A stretch of DNA of 64,000 bases from Candidatus Binatia bacterium (GTDB lineage: Bacteria > Desulfobacterota > Binatia > HRBIN30): NCBI GenBank assembly GCA_023150935.1, contig JAKLJW010000020.1, positions 28,677-92,676 on the forward strand. Direction: 5' to 3'. Position numbers and translations under genes: made by a program. A model generated the notes under the pieces. That model saw nothing but the letters and a program-made list of their open reading frames with translations, ran no database searches and was not told the DNA's origin. This document shows positions 56,684 through 64,000 of this stretch, piece by piece (within the stretch, counting starts at the first letter, position 1; every line of letters starts with the position of its first letter).

Positions 56684-58630
56684 TCAGATAACATACTCCA
56701 GGCGGAACTGAACGTTGTCGCGGTCTTGCAGCAGGCTCAGGCCGCTGCCTCCTTTTAGCGTGTGCGCGCTTATCAGGCTGTAGTCGACGACGAAGCGGAA
56801 CGGGTCGCGGCTCAGCGTCAGCGACGGCTGGAAGGTGTACGCGCCGCCCCAGTCGTAAAAGAACCCGATCCCCGGAAACAACTTGCCGCCCATGTAAGCG
56901 GTACCGACGAAGAACGTGTGCAGGAACGTGTCGGTCGGCTGGTGAATCAAGTTGGGCTCGACGGCGCCGAATCCCCGCAGGTCGGCACGGGGTACGAGCG
57001 TGGCCGCCGCTGCCACCGGCAGTACCTCCCCTTGCAGTGGGACGCGGCCCGGCAACGACCGGCGAGGCAGGGCGTCCAGGAGGTGTTTGTAGAAGAACTG
57101 CGTCGAGAAGAAGAAGGTCTGGTTCGGGTTCAACCAGCGGATGTACTGGTTGGCGTCGATGCCGACGACGAAATTGAAGGAATCGCCGAGTCGGCGGCCG
57201 CCGGTCGGATTGTTGCCGGCGCCAAACACCCGGGCTCGGTCCGTAAAGCATTTGCGGGTCGGGCGGCAGTCGGTAAGCGTTTCGCCGCACGGCGCACCTC
57301 CGCACTGGGCGTTCGTCGTGCATGCTTGCCCGTCGTAAGACCCGCCCTGGCAGGTGCGGAAGTAGAACGCATACATGAACGGGTCGACGCCGAACTGCGA
57401 GAAGCGCGGCTCGTTGTTGAAGTAGGCCAGTTCGCTGCGGACCACCGTGTACAGCGAAGGCACGGCGAAGGTGACGGATCCGCCGGTTATCTGTGTCGTC
57501 GGCGCCGTGGCGAAGGCCATGGCGGAGGCGCCGTTGGGGAACGACGATTGCGGGCTTTTCGGGTCGGTGGGCGTCGCCAGTGGGAACTTAGGCCGCACCT
57601 GCGACTGCACCGCCGGAGTGTCGAGGAATGTGTAGTAGTGCGCCAGACTGAACGTCGCGTTGCTGTAGTTGAACACCAGCCGCCCGCCGCCGCGCATGCT
57701 CGAGAAGTTCTGCGTCGGCGCAATGCCGATGGCCAGGGTGCCGGCTTCGGGCGCCGCATTCGGCATCGACCATGGCGACCCGGCCGGCGTGCCGGGTACG
57801 TACGATACCTTGTTGTCGATCGCGCCGTAGAACTCCAGGAACGACTCCGTCAGCGGTCCGATGCTGCCGATAGCGTACTGGACACGGAGCATGTCGAGAG
57901 GCACACGACGTTCGTCGAGCGAGATCAGAAAACCGCCGAAGCTCGAATCGAGCGGATTGATGTTGTCGAGGAGCCGAAACCCGTCGGTCTCCCCCCACGC
58001 GACGATCTGGCGGCCGAAGCGCATGAACACGGGCCCGGCCGTGCCTTCGACGTACCACTGGAAGAGCCGGTTGCGCTGCGAGGCCAGGCTGCGCAACTTC
58101 CGGCGGCCGGCGCCGATGTCGACCTGTGTGCCCGTGGCCGGGTTCGACAGCCCTTTGCGCTGGGCCCGGGCGGCGTGCCAGGCGTCGGCGGTGCTGAATT
58201 CCTTCGGCCCCCAGTCGTAGATCGACTCCCACTCGCCGCGGTACGTGAGGTGATACTTCAAACCCGAGATGCGAAACGGCAGCAGGTCGAGAAGTGCCAG
58301 TGGCCCCACGCCGCGTTTCACCAACCCGTCGAGACTGTGGTCGAGTTCGGCCTCGAGGAAGTACCGGTTCTGCCGGAGGTGGCCGGCGGGAGACGGCGGA
58401 AAGCTCCAGTTCCGCCACCTCAGGGTCCGCGCCCCCGAGGCGGTCTCGTACAGGAAGGTTTCGTGAAAACCGGTGGTGCCGATGCGGGCGTTAGCGTACG
58501 AGCGCACGCCTAGCTTGATGTCGCCCTCCTTGTCGATCGGTACCGCACCGCACGGAGCCTGCCACCCCGCCAGCACCATGGCCGCCATGGCGACGATCGG
58601 CCCGATCCGGAGTCTCTTGTCTATGTGCAC
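56684..58630 (-). CDS. DUF1302-family outer-membrane beta-barrel protein with Cys-rich insert
   Basis: 648 residues: signal peptide (1-29), then amphipathic strands ending in the outer-membrane-type terminus QFRLEYVI. The DUF1302 signature is clear (FMRFGRQIVAWGETDGF, NINPLDSS). Family members are linked to uptake of hydrophobic compounds and often lie with DUF1329 and exporter genes, none of which is here. Around residues 424-465 a loop carries eight Cys (CQGGSYDGQACTTNAQC, PTRKC), unusual in a barrel. The start is GTG 58630, with the strong GAGGAGGGGG just upstream. Confidence 0.88.
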   Translation of the reverse strand: MHIDKRLRIGPIVAMAAMVLAGWQAPCGAVPIDKEGDIKLGVRSYANARIGTTGFHETFLYETASGARTLRWRNWSFPPSPAGHLRQNRYFLEAELDHSLDGLVKRGVGPLALLDLLPFRISGLKYHLTYRGEWESIYDWGPKEFSTADAWHAARAQRKGLSNPATGTQVDIGAGRRKLRSLASQRNRLFQWYVEGTAGPVFMRFGRQIVAWGETDGFRLLDNINPLDSSFGGFLISLDERRVPLDMLRVQYAIGSIGPLTESFLEFYGAIDNKVSYVPGTPAGSPWSMPNAAPEAGTLAIGIAPTQNFSSMRGGGRLVFNYSNATFSLAHYYTFLDTPAVQSQVRPKFPLATPTDPKSPQSSFPNGASAMAFATAPTTQITGGSVTFAVPSLYTVVRSELAYFNNEPRFSQFGVDPFMYAFYFRTCQGGSYDGQACTTNAQCGGAPCGETLTDCRPTRKCFTDRARVFGAGNNPTGGRRLGDSFNFVVGIDANQYIRWLNPNQTFFFSTQFFYKHLLDALPRRSLPGRVPLQGEVLPVAAAATLVPRADLRGFGAVEPNLIHQPTDTFLHTFFVGTAYMGGKLFPGIGFFYDWGGAYTFQPSLTLSRDPFRFVVDYSLISAHTLKGGSGLSLLQDRDNVQFRLEYVI

Positions 58631-58873
58631 TGCCCCCTCCTCGCCCCTGACGCCGCAGTTCCCTCATGCGGCAGCTAGTCGGTCTCCAGTGCCGGCGCAG
58701 GCATCCCCGCGCCGCCTTGCCAAAACGGTCGCGCGGGACATGCGCCGTTTTGGTCGCAGTTGTCAAGCCGATAGTGGAGGCTACCGGAGAAGCCCGGGCC
58801 GCGGTCGCGGGTGTTGCCGGGTCGGGGCGTTTGGGCTACACACCGGAACGTAAACGGAGCGGTGGACACCGGT

Positions 58874-58946
58874 GGGGCTGTAGCTCAGTTGGGAGAGCGC
58901 CTGAATGGCATTCAGGAGGTCGACGGTTCGACTCCGTTCAGCTCCA
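58874..58946 (+). tRNA. tRNA-Ala (anticodon GGC)
   Basis: 73 bases folding as a complete cloverleaf: acceptor GGGGCTG/CAGCTCC with the alanine identity pair G3-U70, D-stem GCTC/GAGC, anticodon stem CCTGA/TCAGG with loop ATGGCAT giving GGC, T-stem GACGG/CCGTT with loop TTCGACT, discriminator A73. CCA is not encoded. Reads GCC and GCU codons. No integrated element is seen at its 3' end. Confidence 0.97.
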
Positions 58947-58978
58947 TTCCTTCAAGCCGGTAGCCGTGGGGTGTGAGT

Positions 58979-59224
58979 ATGCGTGAATGGCACTGGGTGT
59001 GGACGGTGTTGCTGCTCTGGGGGGCACTTATGTTCGCGCCGGCGTGCGCCTCACGGCAACCCGAGCCGAAGCCTTTCCGAACACCGCAGAGCATCGAACG
59101 TCCCGCCAAATCGCTGACGGATGAGTCATCTACTGCCGACCGTGCCGGCGAGATCGCCGTAGTCATTCTGGTGGTGGCGGTGACCGTGGCGGGCATCGTC
59201 GTACCGATCATCCTCTTGCAGTGA
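58979..59224 (+). CDS. Small membrane protein, possible lipoprotein
   Basis: 81 residues: N-terminal hydrophobic segment ending FAPAC-AS (a weak lipobox), a polar middle, and a C-terminal membrane helix (AVVILVVAVTVAGIVVPIILL). If the lipobox works the protein is anchored at both ends. No family recognised. ATG 58979 is used; a GTG two codons upstream is possible. It follows the tRNA gene by 32 bases. Confidence 0.6.
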   Translation: MREWHWVWTVLLLWGALMFAPACASRQPEPKPFRTPQSIERPAKSLTDESSTADRAGEIAVVILVVAVTVAGIVVPIILLQ

Positions 59225-59460
59225 GCGACGGGGCCTGGTGGGCTTGTGGGCCCTGGGGCTTGAGGGTCCGAGGGTGGCAATTCTCTGGCTCTTGTGCGCT
59301 TTCCGGTCGCCGCCTTGACGTTGGCGACCCCCTGAAATGTCGGTGCTGCTGAACCTCGCAGGTGGTATGCCTTTTGTTCCTGCCAATCCTCCGTGGCTGG
59401 GTACAGGGCTGGGCCCGGGCCGACACGGGCATTGGGGACGACGTCTGCAGGTCCCTGACG

Positions 59461-62283
59461 ATGGCATCTCCTGTCTCCGTTTCTCGCGACCTCCCCCCCG
59501 CGGCCAACCGCGCGGTGCGTCTGACCGGACTCGGTAACCGGCTCCTCGAGGTGTACGCGCGGCGGCTGCCGCGCGCCGAATTCACCCAGGAGATCGCGCG
59601 CCTGCTGGTGGACGCGGTGCGGGTCAAAGCGGTCGCAATTTTCATGTACGACACCCATGCAGATCGCCTGCGGCTGCTGGGCGACGTCGGCTTATCTCCC
59701 GAAGCGCGGGCGGTGCTCGGTGAGGGCGGCGATTGCCCCTGGGACCTGCCGCTGCGCAGCCTGCATAACCGGCGCATCAGCGTGATTGCCGCCGCCGAGG
59801 AAAACCCTTTCGTTCCGCGCGGACTTGCCAGGGTTTCGCCGCGAGCATTGACGCTGACAACGCTGCCGTTGTTTCACGAACTCAAGCCGGTTGGCGTCTT
59901 GTTGCTGCTGGCCGCCGGCCACCGCACCTTTCCGGACGAGCAATTGCAGCAACTCAGCCAGGTCCTGCGGGTCTGCGCCCGCGGGCTGATCGAGCCCGAG
60001 GCGCCAGTGCCGGCGGGTATGCCGGGAGAGACGGCTTCGGCCGAGGCTGTCATCGCCCGGCTCGTGCGGGCCGGGGCCGTAATCGAGGCGCCGGAACTCG
60101 GGGCGGTGCCCGAGCCGGAGGCGCGCCCGCGTCTCGACACCGCCGTCGCACGACTGCTGCGGCTCGAGAACGAGCTCACCGAAACCCGGGCAGAACTGAC
60201 CCGGAGCGAGCAATCGCTACGGGCACTGACGGCGTCTTACACGGCAGTAGCGCGCGAGCGGGACGCTCTTGCCCAGGCGCTGGCCGCGGCGGAAGCGGGG
60301 CAAGAGACGGCACTGGCAGAGCTGCGCGGACAGGTGGAAGCGCTCGAGCAGCGGCTGCTGGCGGTCGATTCCGAGCGCGTACGTGCCCAGCGGCTGGCCG
60401 AGGCGCGACAGCAAGAGTCGGCGCGCGCCTTGACGTCGATGGAGGCGGAGCGGGCGGCTCTTCTCGACCGGGAAGACACGGCGACTCGGGCCGCGGCTGC
60501 CCTGCAGGCGGCGCTCGATGCCGAGCGTGCGCAACGGGCCGAGATCGGCGCACGCCTCGCGGAGCTGACGACGCAGGAGGCCGAGGCTCGTCGGCGCATA
60601 GCGGACCTGGAAGGCACGGTGGCGGCTGGACGCGAGTCGTTCGATGAAGAACGGTTGCGGCTGGAAGCTGCCGCGGCGGCGGCGTCCGCGACTGCGACGG
60701 AGAAGACCGAACTGGTGCGGCAGCTCGAAGCACGGTTGGCCGTGGCGGTCGGCGAACGCGACGCCGCGCGCGACGAAGCCACGGTGCTGACCGAACGCCT
60801 CGCCAGCGTGGCGAAAGACGGTGCCGAGCTTTCTGCGGAAATCGAACGGCTGCGTGGCGTGGTCACGACGGTCCAGTCCGAAAGCGCGGCGGAAGCCGAG
60901 TCGCTGCGGGCGCGGCTGGCGGACGAGCAAGCGGGGCGGAGTGGGGTCGAAGCCGAGGCCGCGGCCGCTGCCGCGCGGGATGCGGAGCGGATACGGGGGC
61001 TGGCCGCGACGCTGGCCGAGACGCAGGCGTCGCGCGACGCGTTGCAGGCGACCGTCGAAACCCTCGAATTCGAGCGTAGCGCCCTGCAGGCCGACAGCGG
61101 TGACGCGGCCGTCAGGTTGGCCGCCGCCCACCAGCAGTTGACCGACCTGACCGCGAAGCTGGCGGAACGTGACGACATCATCGCCCGCGCCCGAGCGGAG
61201 CGGCAGCGGCTCGATGAAGCCCTGCTCGGGGCCGAGGCTACGGCGGCCGAGTTGTCGGACGAACGAAACGAGCTGCGCCGCCAGGCGGAAGAGGCGCTGG
61301 CACAGACCGGCGCGGTCGATTTGGAGGCAGGCGAAGGCCGGGCAGAGTTCGGGGCGACAACACTTCCCGAGGTTGGACGGGAGGGCGGCGAGGCGTCCAT
61401 GGCGCACGCTTCTCAGGTCCGGCGTAGCGAGGAGCGTACGGACGTAGTCTTCTACGACACGCCGCTGACGATCGAACGCTCCGCGCCGCCCGACATGGAA
61501 CTGGCGGGAGTCGAAGACCTCGATGACGTCGAAGAAGAAGTCCAGGCGGAGAGCGAGCCGGAAACGGCGGCGATCGGCGAGATCATCCTGCTCGACGATG
61601 GCGCCCGCGGCGACGAGGCGAGTCAGATCCTGGACGGCGCGGGTTTCTCGGTGACCCGCGCGGCGCTGGGCGAAAACACCGTCGACGATCTGGCGCGGCG
61701 AAAGATCCATTGCGTCATCTTGAACCTCGCCGCGGGGCTCGGGGCCTGGCAGACTTTGAAGGCCTTGCGGGAACGCAGTGGCACACGGCTCGTTCCTATC
61801 CTGGCCTACGCACTACAGTCGCAGGCGACGGCTGGATTCTGCTTCCGACGAGCCGACTTCGGGCTGTGGCCCATGGATCCGGATCGCATTGCCGAGGCGC
61901 TGCGACGGATGCGTCCGAAGCTCAAGAGACTGCTCGTGGTTAGCGGCGATGTCGACACTACGGGCCGCATCCGCGAACCGCTCAACAAGGCCGGCATCTC
62001 GACCTCCATCGTGCTCGACGGCAAACAGGCACTCGAATTGTCGACGATCGTCGCCCCCGAGGCCGTACTACTCCACCTCGGGCCAAGTTGCCTCGCGGCT
62101 GCCCGCGCCGTTGCGGGATTACGCGCCGCCGAGGCGACCCGTGACCTACCGCTGCTTATCGTCCTCGACAAGAACCCGCCCCGCGAGGAGACCTTTTTGG
62201 CCGGCGCGGTCCGGGATCTGGTGGGCCGACCGAACTTCAACCTTGCCAATCTGCCCGGCGAACTGGCCGGGCTTCTCGGCTGA
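59461..62283 (+). CDS. GAF domain, long coiled coil and two degenerate receiver domains
   Basis: 940 residues. An N-terminal GAF-like domain (about 20-185: EIARLLVDAVRVKAVAIFMYD), a coiled coil of some 400 residues (about 225-640) made of Ala/Glu/Arg heptads, an acidic linker, and two receiver-like domains (about 707-818 and 821-935). At the phospho-acceptor position after strand 3 they have Asn (CVILNLAAG) and His (AVLLHLGPS), so neither can take phosphate in the usual way. No kinase domain or DNA-binding domain. Probably a cytoplasmic scaffold, as in cell-polarity or motility systems. The 3' end overlaps the convergent phosphoesterase gene by 47 bases. Confidence 0.85.
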   Translation: MASPVSVSRDLPPAANRAVRLTGLGNRLLEVYARRLPRAEFTQEIARLLVDAVRVKAVAIFMYDTHADRLRLLGDVGLSPEARAVLGEGGDCPWDLPLRSLHNRRISVIAAAEENPFVPRGLARVSPRALTLTTLPLFHELKPVGVLLLLAAGHRTFPDEQLQQLSQVLRVCARGLIEPEAPVPAGMPGETASAEAVIARLVRAGAVIEAPELGAVPEPEARPRLDTAVARLLRLENELTETRAELTRSEQSLRALTASYTAVARERDALAQALAAAEAGQETALAELRGQVEALEQRLLAVDSERVRAQRLAEARQQESARALTSMEAERAALLDREDTATRAAAALQAALDAERAQRAEIGARLAELTTQEAEARRRIADLEGTVAAGRESFDEERLRLEAAAAAASATATEKTELVRQLEARLAVAVGERDAARDEATVLTERLASVAKDGAELSAEIERLRGVVTTVQSESAAEAESLRARLADEQAGRSGVEAEAAAAAARDAERIRGLAATLAETQASRDALQATVETLEFERSALQADSGDAAVRLAAAHQQLTDLTAKLAERDDIIARARAERQRLDEALLGAEATAAELSDERNELRRQAEEALAQTGAVDLEAGEGRAEFGATTLPEVGREGGEASMAHASQVRRSEERTDVVFYDTPLTIERSAPPDMELAGVEDLDDVEEEVQAESEPETAAIGEIILLDDGARGDEASQILDGAGFSVTRAALGENTVDDLARRKIHCVILNLAAGLGAWQTLKALRERSGTRLVPILAYALQSQATAGFCFRRADFGLWPMDPDRIAEALRRMRPKLKRLLVVSGDVDTTGRIREPLNKAGISTSIVLDGKQALELSTIVAPEAVLLHLGPSCLAAARAVAGLRAAEATRDLPLLIVLDKNPPREETFLAGAVRDLVGRPNFNLANLPGELAGLLG

Positions 62284-63610
62284 TCGCTCCGGCTGCGGAC
62301 CGACCGGCCGTCGCAGAGCGTAATGTGAGGACCGAGATCTCCGGTGGGATTCCGAGTCGCATTGGGTACCCGTAAAACCCCACGCAGCGGGTCACGAACA
62401 ACCGCAGATCCTCTCTCGCAAACAGGCCCTGATCGGGCAGCCCGAGGAGTCCGACGACCGTCAGCGCCGCAGTCGGGCTGAGTTGCACGCCGATGTGTCC
62501 GCCGTGGGTGTGCCCGGAACAAACGAGATCGGCGCACCCCACCGGAAGCAGGTCGAAAGTGCGCGGGTCGTGGTTCAGCAGAATGCGCGGCGTGTCGTCT
62601 CGGACCGGCCAGCGTCGGAGAACGCTGCCGACCTGAGGCTGCCGCTCCGCACCCGCAAACACATAGTCGAGACCGGCAATATCCAGCGGATGGCCGTCGA
62701 TGAAGACGCGGACGACTTCGTTGCGGAGGGTGCGAACGCCCGCCTCGGCAAGGCGACGCACCAGGCGTGCCGAGTCGTCGTAGTCGTGGTTGCCGAGGCA
62801 CGCCCACTGTCCGTGCGGGACGCGTATGCGAGCGAGAGCTTCATAGAGGGGCGCATCGAAGTCGCCGTGACGGTGCGTGAGGAAGTCGCCCGTGTGGACC
62901 ACGAGATCGGGACGGGCGGCGACGGTTAGCGAGGCAACGTGAAGCAAGCGGGGACGATTCATTGCCCCTCCAACATGGATGTCGGAGAGGTGCGCCACGC
63001 GCAAACCATCGAGGTGGCGTGGCCAGCGCGGAAGAACGATGGTGTGCTCCTGAACCTTGAAGTCGTACGAAGTGTGTATCCCGGTCAAGGAAACGACGAA
63101 CGGCGTGCCGACGCCGAGGACACCGACGTGCTGGATGAATTGCCGGCGGTCGAGGTCAGGTGGCACCGCAGGTTGCAGTCGCTGCCGCTTTGCCAGCCGC
63201 CGGCACCAGGTGCCGACCCGGCGAGCCATGGCGGCGGTTACCAGGCCCACGAATAGGAGGACGTGGGCACTGAACCATACCGGCCCAAGCCACGTTACGC
63301 CCGCGCCGTGCAGGGCAGGGCAGGGGTCGTAGGTTCTGGCAGTGAGCAACTGTGCGGTCATAATGGCGTCGAGCCCGAGACCGGCGATGGCAAGGCCCCA
63401 GGCCGCCGGATTGGTTCGGGCTGCAGGCGGAGTTAGCCGACGCTGTAAGCGCAGGCGCGCATAGGAGAAAGGTCCGAACGCGATGGGAACGAGAGCGGCA
63501 AGGATCAGGGTACGCGTCGATCCGTGCGCGGCAAGCCACAGCGCGGCCCCGAGGATGGTTGCCTGCACAGCCCATTGGCCCACTCTGACCGTGCGATAGA
63601 CCGGGTTCAC
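62237..63610 (-). CDS. Membrane-anchored metallophosphoesterase (YaeI/YkuE-like)
   Basis: 457 residues. Four N-terminal membrane helices (about 12-30, 35-50, 70-88, 107-128), then DLDRRQFIQHVGVLGVG, which looks like an internal Tat-type twin-Arg sequence, then the calcineurin-like domain with all metal motifs: DIH (LSDIHVGG), GDF, GNHD, and GHTHGG. Relatives remove UDP from lipid A precursors or act on other phosphodiesters; the substrate here is open. The start is GTG 63610; support from a ribosome site is modest. Confidence 0.88.
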   Translation of the reverse strand: MNPVYRTVRVGQWAVQATILGAALWLAAHGSTRTLILAALVPIAFGPFSYARLRLQRRLTPPAARTNPAAWGLAIAGLGLDAIMTAQLLTARTYDPCPALHGAGVTWLGPVWFSAHVLLFVGLVTAAMARRVGTWCRRLAKRQRLQPAVPPDLDRRQFIQHVGVLGVGTPFVVSLTGIHTSYDFKVQEHTIVLPRWPRHLDGLRVAHLSDIHVGGAMNRPRLLHVASLTVAARPDLVVHTGDFLTHRHGDFDAPLYEALARIRVPHGQWACLGNHDYDDSARLVRRLAEAGVRTLRNEVVRVFIDGHPLDIAGLDYVFAGAERQPQVGSVLRRWPVRDDTPRILLNHDPRTFDLLPVGCADLVCSGHTHGGHIGVQLSPTAALTVVGLLGLPDQGLFAREDLRLFVTRCVGFYGYPMRLGIPPEISVLTLRSATAGRSAAGAISREARPVRRADWQG

Positions 63611-64000
63611 GGCAGCTTACCCGACCGCCACGCCGCCAGTGGCACGCTGGAGAGGAGGGGTGGCAGCCCGGCGCCCGGTTCGCCCAAATCGACCGGCGTA
63701 AGGCTTCTTTATCCTGGGTGCGGATTCGGGTTCTTCCACGGTCGTCGGGCCCGGGCAGCATGTTATGCAACGTTTGCCGATACCATCCTGGCTACCGCAT
63801 ACCTGGCGGCCGATCAATCTCCCTGGACGACAGTTGACCGGGGGGGCGGAGAGCCTCGCGTCGCGTGCCACCATCGGCCGTCTTGGTGGGCAAAATCGCC
63901 GTAAGTTCAGATGGCTAGACCGCCCCCTAATCCGGCGGTAAGCCCACCGACGGGCGCCAATAAACCCCGCGGGCAAGCGAATTCACCTGCCAGATTGTCG
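63611..64000. other. Window end, no confirmed gene
   Basis: 390 bases upstream of the phosphoesterase gene. An ATG at 63911 opens a plus-strand frame that continues past the window end (starts MARPPPNPAV); it has no clear ribosome site and is Pro/Asn/Ala-rich, so it may be the 5' end of a gene or chance. Nothing else recognisable. Confidence 0.4.

Noticed and set aside
58874..59000. tRNA-Ala as integration site of a genomic island
   Set aside because: No integrase gene lies on either side and no repeat of the tRNA 3' end was noticed; the following genes have the same base composition as the rest.

Overview
The window is a dense, GC-rich chromosomal segment (about 55 protein genes, one tRNA) from a Gram-negative bacterium. 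It encodes outer-membrane barrel and lipoprotein genes, lipoate synthesis, FabF and a full GOGAT. Several secreted proteins carry a Cys-flanked, dockerin-like double EF-hand module, one carries a MYXO-CTERM-like tail, and there is a probable selenoprotein. Together these suggest an uncultured delta-proteobacterium-like lineage of the Binatota/Desulfobacterota kind. This placement is inference from gene content; there is no rRNA gene to confirm it. No phage, insertion sequence with intact transposase, or CRISPR array was seen.

Layout. 1-9.4 kb: the 3' end of a Fic gene, a tandem-domain CoA transferase, a secreted protein, a large membrane protein, a VapBC pair, a DUF4336 protein and an epimerase. 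9.4-17 kb: tldD-tldE, small membrane and hydrolase genes, a HEAT-repeat protein, and a zinc-ribbon/nitrate-reductase-associated-like protein; two related palindromic repeats lie here. 17-22 kb: three secreted proteins in a row, namely an FG-GAP protein with dockerin-like tail, a cohesin-like protein with dockerin-like tail, and a protein with two cohesin-like domains and a C-terminal sorting tail, closed by a strong terminator. 22-30.7 kb: ferredoxin-NADP reductase, fabF, two ArsA/Get3-type ATPases, a double-hotdog MaoC protein, a stomatin. 30.9-40.3 kb: a co-directional run with pepP, a dienelactone hydrolase, lipB-lipA, a GST-like protein, rubrerythrin-DUF3501-Fur, a LON-domain protein, rhodanese-MoeB and an MFS exporter.

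40.4-47.1 kb is the most unusual block. A DUF2878-chalcone-isomerase-like fusion diverges from a Blc lipocalin gene across a palindrome that overlaps both putative -35 boxes. Then follow an acyltransferase, a CarH/LitR-like B12-dependent MerR regulator with the cobalamin-site residues intact, and, overlapping it by 4 bases, a peroxiredoxin-like gene interrupted by an in-frame TGA exactly at the catalytic Cys of a CxxC motif, with a SECIS-like hairpin behind it. I read this as a selenoprotein in a light/redox-controlled envelope module.

47.4-58.7 kb: an Lrp regulator translationally coupled to gltB, then gltD, a secreted papain-like peptidase with a third dockerin-like module, and a DUF1302 outer-membrane protein. 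58.9-64 kb: tRNA-Ala(GGC), a small membrane protein, a GAF/coiled-coil/double pseudo-receiver protein and a metallophosphoesterase.

Main hypotheses: (i) the Sec-peroxiredoxin and its CarH-linked operon; (ii) a cohesin/dockerin-like surface assembly with at least three dockerin-like and three cohesin-like modules in one window.
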